A stretch of DNA of 64,000 nucleotides from DATEDA01 sp963789885 (GTDB lineage Bacteria > Pseudomonadota > Gammaproteobacteria > Burkholderiales > SG8-39), in NCBI GenBank assembly GCA_963789885.1, contig CAWBNB010000030.1, positions 62,001 through 126,000 on the forward strand. Direction: 5' to 3'. Below the pieces are notes generated by a model. The model worked only from the letters and a program-made list of their open reading frames with translations, was not told where the DNA came from and did no database searches. Position numbers and translations under genes: made by a program. This document shows positions 42,999 to 52,098 of the stretch, one piece after another (the stretch's first letter is position 1; every line of letters starts with the position of its first letter).

Positions 42999-44678
42999 GT
43001 GGAGAAGATCTGGCTGAAGAGCTATCCCCCCGGCGTGCCGGCGGAGATCCGGTACGACGAGCACAAGTCGATCGGTGCGCTGCTCGACGCGAGCGTGAAG
43101 AAGTTCGCCGAGCGCCCCGCCTACCACAACATGGGCAAGACGCTCAGCTTCGCCGATCTCGACCGGCTCACGCAGAACTTCGGGGCGTGGCTCCAGGCGA
43201 AGGGTCTCGCCAAGGGCGCGCGCGTCGCGATCATGATGCCGAACGTGCTCCAGTACCCGGTCGCGCTCTTCGGCACGCTGCGCGCGGGCTGCGTCGTCGT
43301 CAACGTCAACCCGCTCTACACCGCCCGCGAGCTCGAGCACCAGCTCAACGACTCCGGCGCGGAGGTGATCGTCATCCTCGAGAACTTCGCCGTCACGCTG
43401 CAGCAGGTGGCGGCGCGGACGAAGCTGAAGTACATCGTCGTCGCCTCGCTCGGCGACATGCTCGGCCTCAAGGGCGCGATCGTCAACTTCGTCGTGCGCC
43501 ACGTGAAGAAGATGGTGCCCGCGTACCAGCTGCCGGGGGCGCTCCGGTTCAACGACGTCGTCGCCGAGGGCGCGCGCCACGAGCTGAAACGGGTCGAGGT
43601 CGGCCTGGAGGACATCGCGTTCCTGCAGTACACCGGCGGCACGACCGGCGTCGCCAAGGGCGCGATGCTGCTCCACCGCAACATCCTCGCCAACCTCGAG
43701 ATGGTGTACTGGTGGCAGAAGCCGTTCCTCGGCGACCAGGCGCAGGTCGTCATCACCGCGCTGCCGCTCTATCACATCTTCTCCCTCACCGGGAACTGCC
43801 TCACCTACATGAAGATGGGCGGCTGCAACGTGCTGATCACCAACCCGCGCGACATCCCGGGATTCGTGAAGGAGCTCACCAAGCACAAGTTCACGGTGAT
43901 CACCGGCGTCAACACGCTCTTCAACGCGCTGCTGAACCACCCGGATTTCGGCAAGCTCGACTTCAGCCAGCTCAAGCTCACGATCGGCGGCGGCATGGCG
44001 GTGCAGAAGGCGGTCGCCGAGCGCTGGCAGCAGGTCACCGGCCGGGCGCTGCTCGAAGCCTACGGGCTCACCGAGACCTCGCCCGGCGTGTGCGTCAATC
44101 CGCTCAACCTCAAGGACTACAACGGGGCGATCGGGCTACCGCTGCCGTCGACGGAGATCGAGATCCGCGGCGACGACGGCAAGGCGCGCGGCATCGGCGA
44201 GGTCGGCGAGCTCTGCGTGCGCGGACCGCAGGTCATGAAGGGCTACTGGCAGCGGCCCGAGGAGACTGCGAAGGTGATGAGTCCCGACGGCTTCTTCGCG
44301 ACCGGCGACGTCGCGACGGTGGACGCACAGGGATTCGTCCGGATCGTCGACCGCAAGAAGGACATGGTGCTGGTGTCGGGGTTCAACGTGTATCCGAACG
44401 AGGTCGAGGACGTGGTCGCGCAACTCGCCGGCGTGCTCGAGTGCGCCGTGATCGGCGTGCCGGACGACAAGTCGGGCGAGGCGGTGAAGCTCTTCGTCGT
44501 CAAGAAGGACCCGGCGCTGAGCGAGGACGACGTCCGGAAGCATTGCGAAACGAACCTCACCGGCTACAAGCGCCCGAAGTTCGTCGAGTTCCGCACCGAG
44601 CTGCCGAAGACGAACGTCGGCAAGATCCTGCGCCGCGCGCTGCGCGACGAGGTGGCGGGTCAGAAGAAGGCGGCCTGA
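42999..44678 (+). CDS. fadD: Long-chain fatty-acid-CoA ligase
   Basis: The 559-residue AMP-forming ligase has the P-loop YTGGTTGVAKGAMLLHRN, LEAYGLTETSPGVCVNP and the FadD-type FATGDVATVDAQGFVRIVDR segment. The C-terminal Lys is in the usual TNVGKILRRALRD. The start is GTG 42999 with CGAGGAGAGG just upstream. The opening residues (KIWLKSYPPGVPAEI) are typical of proteobacterial FadD. It activates long-chain fatty acids at the inner membrane for beta-oxidation. Confidence 0.94.
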   Translation: MEKIWLKSYPPGVPAEIRYDEHKSIGALLDASVKKFAERPAYHNMGKTLSFADLDRLTQNFGAWLQAKGLAKGARVAIMMPNVLQYPVALFGTLRAGCVVVNVNPLYTARELEHQLNDSGAEVIVILENFAVTLQQVAARTKLKYIVVASLGDMLGLKGAIVNFVVRHVKKMVPAYQLPGALRFNDVVAEGARHELKRVEVGLEDIAFLQYTGGTTGVAKGAMLLHRNILANLEMVYWWQKPFLGDQAQVVITALPLYHIFSLTGNCLTYMKMGGCNVLITNPRDIPGFVKELTKHKFTVITGVNTLFNALLNHPDFGKLDFSQLKLTIGGGMAVQKAVAERWQQVTGRALLEAYGLTETSPGVCVNPLNLKDYNGAIGLPLPSTEIEIRGDDGKARGIGEVGELCVRGPQVMKGYWQRPEETAKVMSPDGFFATGDVATVDAQGFVRIVDRKKDMVLVSGFNVYPNEVEDVVAQLAGVLECAVIGVPDDKSGEAVKLFVVKKDPALSEDDVRKHCETNLTGYKRPKFVEFRTELPKTNVGKILRRALRDEVAGQKKAA

Positions 44679-44701
44679 AGGGGTCGCCTGCGAGCCGACC
44701 G

Positions 44702-45757
44702 CTATCGCCTGGGCTTCGGCAGCTGGAGCCGGAGCATCTGGATCGCGTTGCCGAAGTAGATCCGGCGCAGATCGTCCTTGGCGAGCTTCAGCGAGTCGAT
44801 CGCCTTGATGTTCTCGCGGATGAAGAGCGGCCCGCCCTGCGGGTCGAACGGGCAGTCGGTGCCGAAGAGGACGTGTCTTGCACCGAAGAAGTCGAGCCCG
44901 CAGCGGATCGCCGCGGCCGAGCCGTTCACTGAGGTGTCGCCGTAGAACATGCGGAAGTAGTCGAGCGGCCGCTTCTTCATGCTCTTCCGCAGCGACTCGT
45001 AGTCCTCGTCCGCGGTACGGCTGCCGAGCTGGTCCCAGCCGTAGCCGATGCGCTTGTCGAAGAACGGCGCCATCGCGCCGAGATGATGCGTGATGATCCG
45101 CAGCTTCGGCAGCCGCTCGAATGTTCCGGAAAAGACGAGCCGCGCCATGAACGCGCTCGTCTCGTAGGGCCAGCCGAACGCCCACCAGATCTCGTACTTC
45201 GACTTCGACTCGGTCGCGTAGTCCGCGAACTTCGCGGTGCGCGTCGGGTGGACCCAGACCGGGAGGTCGTGCTTCGTCACCATCCGCTCGAAGACCGGGT
45301 AGAACTCGGGCTCGTCGAGCGGGCGGCCGTTGACGTTGGTGAAGATCTGCACGCCGCGCGCACCGAGCGTGCCGATCGCCCGGTCCATCTCCTCGAGCGC
45401 CGCCGGCACGTTGTTCATCGGCAGCGAGGCGACGAACGCGGGGAAGAGGTCGGGGCGGCGCTCGACGATCTCCGCCATGCCGTCGTTCGCGATCCGCGCG
45501 AGCTCGGGCGAGGCGTCCGGCCCGGCGAGGAACTCGATCGGCGGCATCGACAGCGTCAGCACCTGCTGGTAGCCGGGGAAGCGCTTCATCATCCGCATCC
45601 GCGCGTCGAGGTCCCATAGCACCGGGATGTGCAGCCAGCGCTTGATCTGGCCCGCCAGCGCCGGATTGCCCTGCGCGAGCGCCTTCATCCGCTCGAAGTA
45701 GGCGAGCGGAAAGATGTGCGGAAAGATGTCGATCTTCGGCGCCGTCGCCTGCGGCAT
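44702..45757 (-). CDS. Amidohydrolase-2 (ACMSD-like) family protein
   Basis: A 351-residue TIM-barrel protein of the amidohydrolase-2 group. Instead of the usual HxHxxP metal motif it reads KIDIFPHIFPLAYFE, so only one of the two first His ligands is kept. IITHHLGAMAPFFDKRI and VLFGTDCPFDPQGG supply the later His and Asp. Members are decarboxylases or hydrolases of aromatic or cyclic acids. ATG 45757 has GGAGGAGACGAG upstream. It is divergent from the PHA depolymerase. Confidence 0.86.
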   Translation of the reverse strand: MPQATAPKIDIFPHIFPLAYFERMKALAQGNPALAGQIKRWLHIPVLWDLDARMRMMKRFPGYQQVLTLSMPPIEFLAGPDASPELARIANDGMAEIVERRPDLFPAFVASLPMNNVPAALEEMDRAIGTLGARGVQIFTNVNGRPLDEPEFYPVFERMVTKHDLPVWVHPTRTAKFADYATESKSKYEIWWAFGWPYETSAFMARLVFSGTFERLPKLRIITHHLGAMAPFFDKRIGYGWDQLGSRTADEDYESLRKSMKKRPLDYFRMFYGDTSVNGSAAAIRCGLDFFGARHVLFGTDCPFDPQGGPLFIRENIKAIDSLKLAKDDLRRIYFGNAIQMLRLQLPKPRR

Positions 45758-45966
45758 GGCTCGTCTCCTCCGTTTCGTCTCGCGCGGGCGGGAATTGTGC
45801 ACGGTTTCGCGCATCGGACGTTATTCGGACTGCGGATGTGGCGCGAATGGCACGGTTGGTGCTCGTTTTTCGCCCGGAGCGATGCCGGACAATGCGCCGG
45901 CGGGTGCGGTTTGGTATAAAGCCCGCCAATCGTCGACGGATCCTCACCGGATCAGGAGGTTGTCGA

Positions 45967-47181
45967 TTGCTGTACGCGCTGCATGAAATGCGCCACGCCT
46001 GGCTCGCGCCGTGGAACACGGTCGCCGCCGCGCAGCGCGATCTCCTCACCAACCCGTTCAGCCCGTTCGCGTACCTGCCCTCGAGCCGCCGGATCGCGGC
46101 CGGCTTCGATCTCTTCTGCCGCGTCACCCAGCGCTACGACAAACCCGAGTTCGGCCTCACGACCGCCGTCGTCGGCGGGCGCGAGGTGTCGGTCGAGGAA
46201 CGCGTCGCGGTGGAGAAGCCCTTCTGCCGCCTCATCCACTTCCGGCGCGACGCGGTGCGGACCGACCCGGCGGTGCTCCTGGTCGCGCCGCTCTCGGGCC
46301 ATTTCGCCACGCTCCTGCGCGACACCGTCCGTGCACTCCTGCCGGACCATGAGGTCTACGTCACCGACTGGGTCGACGCGAAGATGGTGCCGCTCGCGCA
46401 GGGGGGCTTCGACCTCGACGACTACGTCGACTACATGCGCGAGTTCGTGCGCTTCCTCGGGCCGGAGGCGCACGTGATCTCGGTCTGCCAGCCGACGGTA
46501 CCGGTGCTCGTCGCGATCTCGCTCATGGCCGCCGCCGGCGAGGACGTGCCGCGCACGATGACGATGATGGGCGGCCCGATCGACCCGCGACGGAGTCCCA
46601 CCGCGGTGAACAACCTCGCGACCCGGCGGCCGCTCAGCTGGTTCGAGCGCACGCTGATCCACCCGGTCCCGGTGAAGTACCCCGGCGGGATGCGCCGCGT
46701 CTACCCGGGGTTCCTGCAGCATCTCGGCTTCGTCGCGATGAACCCGTCGCGTCACGCCGATGCGCACTGGGACTACTACCACCACCTCGTCCGCGGCGAC
46801 GGCGACAGCGCGGACGCGCATCGCCGGTTCTACGATGAGTACAACGCGGTGCTCGACATGCCGGCGGAGTATTACCTCGACACCATCCACCGGGTGTTTC
46901 AGCAGCACGACCTGCCGAAGGGTCGCTTCAGCGTGCGCGGCGAGCCGGTGCGGCCGGACGCGATCTCGAAGACCGCGCTCCTGACGATCGAGGGCGAGCT
47001 CGACGACATCTCCGGCAACGGCCAGACCGAGGCTGCCCACGCGCTCTGCACCGGCATCCCGGCCAAGCGGCGCAGCCACTACCTCGTTCCAGCGGTCGGC
47101 CACTACGGCATCTTCAGCGGCCGGCGGTGGCGCGAGGCGATCGCGCCGCGCATCCACGACTTCGTCCGCCGCCACGGCTAG
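45967..47181 (+). CDS. phaZ: Intracellular poly(3-hydroxyalkanoate) depolymerase
   Basis: A 404-residue intracellular PHB depolymerase, granule-associated, that mobilises stored PHA. The start is TTG 45967 with AGGAGG at 45954-45959, giving the family N-terminus YALHEMRHAWLAPWN. The nucleophile is Cys174 in VISVCQPTVPVLVAISL, as in the Ralstonia PhaZ1 group, instead of Ser. A conserved Asp (EGELDDISGNGQT) and His (VPAVGHYGIFSGRRWR) complete the triad. No signal peptide is present. A TATAAA sequence at 45915-45920 may be part of its promoter. Confidence 0.94.
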   Translation: MLYALHEMRHAWLAPWNTVAAAQRDLLTNPFSPFAYLPSSRRIAAGFDLFCRVTQRYDKPEFGLTTAVVGGREVSVEERVAVEKPFCRLIHFRRDAVRTDPAVLLVAPLSGHFATLLRDTVRALLPDHEVYVTDWVDAKMVPLAQGGFDLDDYVDYMREFVRFLGPEAHVISVCQPTVPVLVAISLMAAAGEDVPRTMTMMGGPIDPRRSPTAVNNLATRRPLSWFERTLIHPVPVKYPGGMRRVYPGFLQHLGFVAMNPSRHADAHWDYYHHLVRGDGDSADAHRRFYDEYNAVLDMPAEYYLDTIHRVFQQHDLPKGRFSVRGEPVRPDAISKTALLTIEGELDDISGNGQTEAAHALCTGIPAKRRSHYLVPAVGHYGIFSGRRWREAIAPRIHDFVRRHG

Positions 47182-47210
47182 GCCCTGCGGCAGCAGGGCG
47201 CGGGGCCGGA

Positions 47211-47822
47211 CTAGATCAGCTTGCGGGACGCGAGCGCGGCGATGATCCGCGACGCGAAATCGGCGCTGTCCTTGCGGGCATCCGTCGGGGCGAAGATGTC
47301 GCTCTGCGCGGCCCACACCAGCGCGGCGCTACGGGCGTCGAAGAGCTTCGTCTCCGCCCTTACTTCTTCGTACTGGAACACCGCGGGCGGCGACGCGTAA
47401 CCCGTCCAGACGCCGCCCCAGCCGGTGCCGTAGAAGCCGTAGATGTCGGTGCCGAAGCCGGGAAACGCCGGCGTCCCCGGCACGACCTGGGTCTTCTGCT
47501 CGACCTTGACGACGCGCGTCACGATCACGCCGTCGGCGCCCGCCGCCTTCACCGCGCGCTCCAGGCGCGGCCGGGCGACCCGACCGTCCTCCGGGATGAG
47601 GGTGTAGCTCGCCACCGCGTCGGTGCCTCGCGCCCGCAGCTGGCGGACGAACTCGTCCTCGAAGATCCGACGGATGGTCGCCTGGTTAGTGACGCCGACC
47701 ACCAGGATCCGCTTGAACGGGGCGCCCCCGAAGTCGGGGCTTTGCCACTGCTCGACGATGGTGGTCGCGGAGCAGGCGGAGAGGAGGAGAAGCGCAATGA
47801 CGGCCAGAGCGCGCGCGAGCAT
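47211..47822 (-). CDS. Conserved lipoprotein (DUF4136-like)
   Basis: The 203-residue lipoprotein has the lipobox LLLLSACS. Its single domain begins WQSPDFGGAPFKRILVVGV and includes IRRIFEDEFVRQLRARG and TKLFDARSAALVWAAQSD. It resembles the DUF4136 type of outer-membrane-associated lipoproteins of unknown role. A broken paralogue lies at 11325-11972. It is seven bases from the membrane-protein gene upstream. Confidence 0.75.
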   Translation of the reverse strand: MLARALAVIALLLLSACSATTIVEQWQSPDFGGAPFKRILVVGVTNQATIRRIFEDEFVRQLRARGTDAVASYTLIPEDGRVARPRLERAVKAAGADGVIVTRVVKVEQKTQVVPGTPAFPGFGTDIYGFYGTGWGGVWTGYASPPAVFQYEEVRAETKLFDARSAALVWAAQSDIFAPTDARKDSADFASRIIAALASRKLI

Positions 47823-47828
47823 TCCCCA

Positions 47829-48314
47829 CTATAGGTAGGCGATCAGCCGTCCACACGAAATCACCCCGGCCCAGATCGCGAGCGACAGCACCGCCGAGAA
47901 CTTGGCCGCGTGCGGTGCCGGCACGTGCTGGTCCCACGCGGCGACCGACCGGAAGACGCCGGCGTGGAAGAGGAGCGCGTTCAACGCGGCGGCGAGGAGC
48001 AGGAGCAGCTTCACGCGGAAGGCCGGGTTGCCGCCGAAATCGACCGCGTGGGCCGAGAACATCGACACGCCGCTCGGCACGATCAGGAGGAGCGCGATCC
48101 ACGCCCACGGCAGGAGGCTCCGGTCGAGCGCCCGGATCGAGGTCGAGCGGGCGAAGCCGAGGAGCCGCAGGTCGAACGCCGCCACCGTGCCCACGAGCAG
48201 CGCGAAGCCCGCGATGTGGACGATCTCGACGATCGGATAGAGCCAGAGCGAATGCTTCATCGCGCCGGCAAGCGACGAGTGCTCGAGCGTCTCGAGCAGG
48301 GCTCCGAGATCCAT
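47829..48314 (-). CDS. Four-helix membrane protein (DUF2214/DUF6644 type)
   Basis: A 161-residue protein with four or five hydrophobic segments, including PIVEIVHIAGFALLVGTVAA and SLLPWAWIALLLIVPSGVSM. His residues in the helices could bind haem, as in small cytochrome b-like proteins, but this is a guess. The neighbouring DUF6152-type secreted gene and the lipoprotein suggest a small periplasm/membrane operon. Confidence 0.75.
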   Translation of the reverse strand: MDLGALLETLEHSSLAGAMKHSLWLYPIVEIVHIAGFALLVGTVAAFDLRLLGFARSTSIRALDRSLLPWAWIALLLIVPSGVSMFSAHAVDFGGNPAFRVKLLLLLAAALNALLFHAGVFRSVAAWDQHVPAPHAAKFSAVLSLAIWAGVISCGRLIAYL

Positions 48315-48384
48315 GCGGCCGCAGCGCGTGGGCCGGGGCCCCGCGGCGCTCGCTCCTCCTCCTGGTTGCCGTACGAGCGCGCCG

Positions 48385-48729
48385 CTAGCGCAGCTCGACG
48401 GTCTTGCCCTGGACGATGACGCGCTCCGCGCGCATCTCCTCCGGCTTATTGCGGTTCGGGTAGCCGACGATCGTCACGGTGTTCCCGACCTTGAGCATGT
48501 CCTTGTGCAGACCGCGGTTCTCCATCCGCGTCGGCGGCGCAAGGACGCAGACCCAGGTCTTGCCCGGCGTCTCGAGCCGGACGTGGCCGTGCGGGTGTTC
48601 GTAGCCCGACTCGACGATCTTGCCGGTGAGCTTCAGCTCCTGGCTCGAGTCGTACTCGCTCCACCCGTGGTGGGCGAGCGCCGCGCCGGACAGCGTCGCG
48701 GCGGCAAGGACGGCGAGGAATCGGCGCAT
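48385..48729 (-). CDS. Small periplasmic OB-fold-like protein (DUF6152 type)
   Basis: The 114-residue protein has a signal peptide (FLAVLAAATLSGAALA), a mature N-terminus of HHGWSEYD, and a beta-barrel-like domain (LKLTGKIVESGYEHPHGHVR, then TVTIVGYPNRNK). The N-terminal His pair and the ENPH-like EHPHGH are common in DUF6152 proteins, possibly metal-binding. Often found with the membrane gene type upstream. Confidence 0.8.
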   Translation of the reverse strand: MRRFLAVLAAATLSGAALAHHGWSEYDSSQELKLTGKIVESGYEHPHGHVRLETPGKTWVCVLAPPTRMENRGLHKDMLKVGNTVTIVGYPNRNKPEEMRAERVIVQGKTVELR

Positions 48730-48816
48730 CGGGATCGTCCTCGAGACGGGCGTGCCGCGACTATGCCGCCAGCGTGCGGAAAACTCAACCGCGGGCGTTG
48801 CGTTAGGGTCTGCCCG

Positions 48817-49479
48817 ATGCGCCGGCTCGCCGCCCTCTGCTCGATCGTCGCCGCCTGCGGCTGCGCGCAGGCCCCGCCGCCGCTGCGGATCGCGGCGACC
48901 TGGCCGCTGCCCGAGCACGAGCTGCCGTACCCGGGCACGCGACCCGCGACGCACCGGCTGCAGATCGATCTCTACACCTTCACCGACACGTCGTGGCAGC
49001 CGGGGCGGATCGTGAACGCGGTGCGCGAGGCCGCTCCGATGTTCGCGCAGTGCGGCATCCGGCTCGAGCGCGCGGAGCTCTACAGCCTCGAGGGCGGCGA
49101 TTCGCGCTTCCGCTATCTCTCGACGCCGGCCGGCCGCGAGCTCGTCCGCCGCATGCGGCCGGCGAAGCCCGCCGTGTTCTTCGTGCGCGACACGCGGCAC
49201 CAGCCGGTGTACGACGCCGAAGCGTTCGGCCGGAGCAACACCGCGAGCCGCCCCGAGCTCGCCGGCACCGTGTGGATCACCGCCTACATCCGGGATCTGC
49301 CGCTCGCGCTCGCGCACGAGCTCGCGCACGTGCTGATGGATTCCGGCGAGCACTCGCAGGAGCCCGGGAACCTGATGCGCGAGGACACGTCGCTCGCCAG
49401 CGCGACGATCTCATCGGCACAGTGCGAGCGGATGACGCAGCAGGGGACGGAGAACGGCTGGTTGCAGCGCGTCCGTTAG
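48817..49479 (+). CDS. Lipoprotein with zincin-like HExxH motif
   Basis: A 220-residue exported protein with a Cys at the likely lipid site (CSIVAACGC). It carries HELAH at residues 167-171 followed by VLMDSGEHSQEPGNLM, a metzincin-like arrangement with a third His near residue 178 and a Met after it. This suggests a zinc peptidase of about 200 residues. The family was not recognised. Divergent from the DUF6152 gene. Confidence 0.7.
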   Translation: MRRLAALCSIVAACGCAQAPPPLRIAATWPLPEHELPYPGTRPATHRLQIDLYTFTDTSWQPGRIVNAVREAAPMFAQCGIRLERAELYSLEGGDSRFRYLSTPAGRELVRRMRPAKPAVFFVRDTRHQPVYDAEAFGRSNTASRPELAGTVWITAYIRDLPLALAHELAHVLMDSGEHSQEPGNLMREDTSLASATISSAQCERMTQQGTENGWLQRVR

Positions 49480-49498
49480 GCGCGCCTTCCCGGCGCGC

Positions 49499-50356
49499 CT
49501 AGGCTGCGAGGCGCAGTTCCGGCGCGTGCTCGGCGAAGTATTGGTCGAGCGTTCGCGGCGGTCGCCCGAGAAGCCCGGGTGCGGTGTCGCAACGGGCCGG
49601 CCTGATCACGCCGCTGACGAGGTAGTCCCAGTACTCGGTGAGCGCGCGGATCTGCGGTGGCGTGAAGCCGTGCGCCTCGAGCAGCCCCTGCGCCTCGGGC
49701 AGGCAGACGTCGACGTATCGCACGTGCTCCCGCAGCGCTTCGCCGAGCCGCCGCGCGACCGCTTCGAAGCCCACCTGCTCGGGCCCCGAGAGCTGACAGA
49801 CGCAGTTGTCGGCGTCGCTGCGTTCGACCAAGCCGGCCAGGATGGTGCCCACGTCGGTGGCGTCCAGCCACGGGAAAGCCGCGTCGCGGAAGGGTCCCGC
49901 GACGGTGAGCCCGGTCGCGTCGCGCCGGATGAAGAGGGAGAGGTTCTGCATGAACGGCGCGCAGCGCAGCACGTCGTGCCCGACCCCGGTGCCGATCACC
50001 TCGCGCTCGAGCAGCCCGACCCAGCGCAGCAGGCACACCGGCGAGCGCGGATCGGCGCCGATCAGCGATCCGAGCCGGATCCGGCGGACGCCCGCGGCGA
50101 CCGCTTCCCGCACGAGCGCGCACTGTGCATCCGCGGCCCGAGCGTCGAAGGTGGGGAGCACGACGAGCTCCCGGGCGCCTTCGAGCGCCCGCGCCCGGGC
50201 TGCCCGGTCGGCGGCACCGGCCGCGATCGCCTCGAAGCCCGCCACCACGCCGCGCGCCGTGCCGGCGGGAAGGAAACGCTTCGGTCCCGGGAGGCGGCCG
50301 AGCTCGCGCGCGATCGCCTGGACCACCCGTCCGGTTCCGGCGCTGAGCACGAACAT
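49499..50356 (-). CDS. NmrA/SDR-family NAD(P)-binding protein
   Basis: A 285-residue atypical SDR. The N-terminus (MFVLSAGTGRVVQAIARELG) has a modified nucleotide-binding loop. FDARAADAQCALVREAVAAG, VRRIRLGSLIGAD and the later PEQVGFEAVARRLGEAL match NmrA-like sensors and ergot-type reductases. No Tyr-x-x-x-Lys catalytic motif is seen, so it may be a redox sensor or an enzyme of unusual mechanism. Confidence 0.82.
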   Translation of the reverse strand: MFVLSAGTGRVVQAIARELGRLPGPKRFLPAGTARGVVAGFEAIAAGAADRAARARALEGARELVVLPTFDARAADAQCALVREAVAAGVRRIRLGSLIGADPRSPVCLLRWVGLLEREVIGTGVGHDVLRCAPFMQNLSLFIRRDATGLTVAGPFRDAAFPWLDATDVGTILAGLVERSDADNCVCQLSGPEQVGFEAVARRLGEALREHVRYVDVCLPEAQGLLEAHGFTPPQIRALTEYWDYLVSGVIRPARCDTAPGLLGRPPRTLDQYFAEHAPELRLAA

Positions 50357-50510
50357 GACGAGCCTCCTCCTGTGTCGCCGGCGATCTTAGCTCTGCGCGG
50401 GTTTCGGGGCGACCAGGGCCGGAAGGGGCGAACGCGCGAAATACCGACGCGTCGCGGCGAGGAATGCCGCCAGATGGCGGGAACCGGCCCGCGGCGCGAG
50501 CTGATTCACG

Positions 50511-50723
50511 TCAGCCGGCGCTCGCCGGTCGGGCCGGCTGCGCGAGCTCCCCCGGCACCGGCTGGCCGGCTGCCGGCGCGGCCGGCAGCTCGACGCGTTC
50601 GGTGACGAACGGGGGGATTTCGTGTACGCCGACGAGGCGGCTGCTCTGGTCGGCCATCGCGACCAGCGAGCCGCTGACGAGCGTCACGACCGCGAGGATG
50701 TGAAGGACTAAGCGGAATTCCAT
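50511..50723 (-). CDS. Small exported protein (70 aa)
   Basis: From ATG 50723 (GAGGTG upstream), a 70-residue product with one hydrophobic segment (LVLHILAVVTLVSGSLVAMA) that may be a signal peptide or anchor. A Pro/Ala-rich tail follows (VELPAAPAAGQPVPGELAQP). Unknown function. It lies downstream of a second small exported gene on the same strand. Confidence 0.5.
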   Translation of the reverse strand: MEFRLVLHILAVVTLVSGSLVAMADQSSRLVGVHEIPPFVTERVELPAAPAAGQPVPGELAQPARPASAG

Positions 50724-50779
50724 GGTGACACCTCGGCGCGCCGGGGCCGTCGCCGGCCCCGGCTGGGCCTCATGCTGCA

Positions 50780-50968
50780 TTACGGGTTGAAGGGGTAGGA
50801 CGGCGCGTTGTCGTCGACGATGCCGGCCGACTGGTACGAGGTCTGCTCCGGCGCGTTGCCCCAGCTCTTCGTCGCCACGTTCTGCGCGCTTTGGATGTCC
50901 AGGGTCGGCTCCGCAACCGCGGCGGTCGCGCCGAGCGCGAGGGCAAGAGCGATCAGAGTGCGTTTCAT
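50780..50968 (-). CDS. Small secreted protein (62 aa)
   Basis: From ATG 50968, with AAGGAG seven bases upstream, a clear signal peptide (TLIALALALGATAAVA) precedes a mature peptide of about 43 residues. It contains SAQNVATKSWGNAPEQTSYQ and ends in SYPFNP. It looks like a real short periplasmic or secreted peptide. It is divergent from the LysR regulator gene, which may control it. Confidence 0.6.
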   Translation of the reverse strand: MKRTLIALALALGATAAVAEPTLDIQSAQNVATKSWGNAPEQTSYQSAGIVDDNAPSYPFNP

Positions 50969-51125
50969 GGTGTTACTCCTTCCGTTCATGGTTGATGGGT
51001 TTGGTCCTTCGACCGCGGCGGGTGGGCTTTCCATCGCCGCCGCGTTCGATGGGGCGAATATTGATGGTTCGCTCTGACCGAAAAAACGGGGTACGATTGA
51101 AAAGACTTTTTGGTTACGCAAAACA
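50969..51125. promoter_or_regulatory. Divergent control region between a small secreted gene and a LysR regulator
   Basis: This AT-richer stretch separates two divergent starts. It contains AAAAGACTTTT (near 51099), a short dyad just ahead of the LysR gene, and TTCGATGGGGCGAA (near 51046), a TTCG-CGAA dyad of the general T-N11-A kind used by LysR proteins. Binding by the adjacent LysR protein is inferred from position only. Confidence 0.4.
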
Positions 51126-52028
51126 ATGGATCGGCTTCAAAGCATGGAGATCTTCCGCTGGGTGGTTGAACTGGGGAGCTTTTCCCGCGCTGCCGACCGG
51201 CTGGACCTCTCCAAAGCCACGGTGACGGCGCATGTTGCGGGGCTGGAAAATCGACTTGGAATCAAGCTGTTGAACCGAACAACCCGGAGGTTAGCGCTTA
51301 CTGACGACGGCTCGGCCTACCTCGATCACGTCCGGCGGGTGCTCGCGGACGTGGAGGAAACCGAGAGCATGCTGACCGCCGGTCGGACGACCCCCCAGGG
51401 GGTGCTCCGGATCGACCTGCCGACCGCGATCGGCCGCCAGTTCGTCGTGCCTGCGCTCCCGCGCTTTACCGCCCAGTACCCCCGCCTGCGTGTGATCGCG
51501 ATCCTCGACGACCGTCGTGTCGATCTCTTCGAGGAGGGAGTGGACGCGGCCCTCCGAATCGGGCCGCTCGCGGATTCGTCTCTCGTCGCGCGCCGGGTGT
51601 ACGAGGCGAGCTTCGTAACCTGCGCATCGCCCGACTACCTGGCCCTGCACGGCACGCCGCAGGCGCCGGCGGATCTCGCCGCCCACCAGTGCCTAGGGCT
51701 CTACTCGATGTCGGCCGGCGCGGTGCTCGAGTGGGCGTTCGAGAAAGACGGCGAACGCGTCGCCTTCCGGCCGGAGGGCGCGCTGGCGGTGAGCAACGGC
51801 GAAGCGCTGCTCGATGCAGCGGTCGCGGGCGCCGGCATCGCGACGATGTTCGACGTGATGTCGGGGCGCTGGATTGCCTCGGGCGCGCTGCAGCCGATCC
51901 TCCAGGACTGGCAGCGCCGGGACCGCTACCCGATCTCGGTCGTTTACCCGCAGAACCGGCACCTCTCGGCGAAGGTGCGCGTGTTCTCGGACTTCGTCGC
52001 GGGCCTGTTCCCGCGGCGGCGGGACTGA
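51126..52028 (+). CDS. LysR-family transcriptional regulator
   Basis: A 300-residue LysR protein with the winged helix (LGSFSRAADRLDLSKATVTA, then LENRLGIKLLNRTTRRLALT) and a periplasmic-binding-like effector domain. It belongs to the large group whose C-terminus reads YPQNRHLSAKVRVFSDF. LysR proteins often control a divergent gene, here the small secreted protein at 50780. The 5' half is lower in GC than its neighbours. Confidence 0.93.
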   Translation: MDRLQSMEIFRWVVELGSFSRAADRLDLSKATVTAHVAGLENRLGIKLLNRTTRRLALTDDGSAYLDHVRRVLADVEETESMLTAGRTTPQGVLRIDLPTAIGRQFVVPALPRFTAQYPRLRVIAILDDRRVDLFEEGVDAALRIGPLADSSLVARRVYEASFVTCASPDYLALHGTPQAPADLAAHQCLGLYSMSAGAVLEWAFEKDGERVAFRPEGALAVSNGEALLDAAVAGAGIATMFDVMSGRWIASGALQPILQDWQRRDRYPISVVYPQNRHLSAKVRVFSDFVAGLFPRRRD

Positions 52029-52098
52029 CCAGGACCCGGCGCGGCGCACCCGAGCAGGCCCCGGGCCGGAATGACGCCTCCGGCGCGGGACGTGTCGA

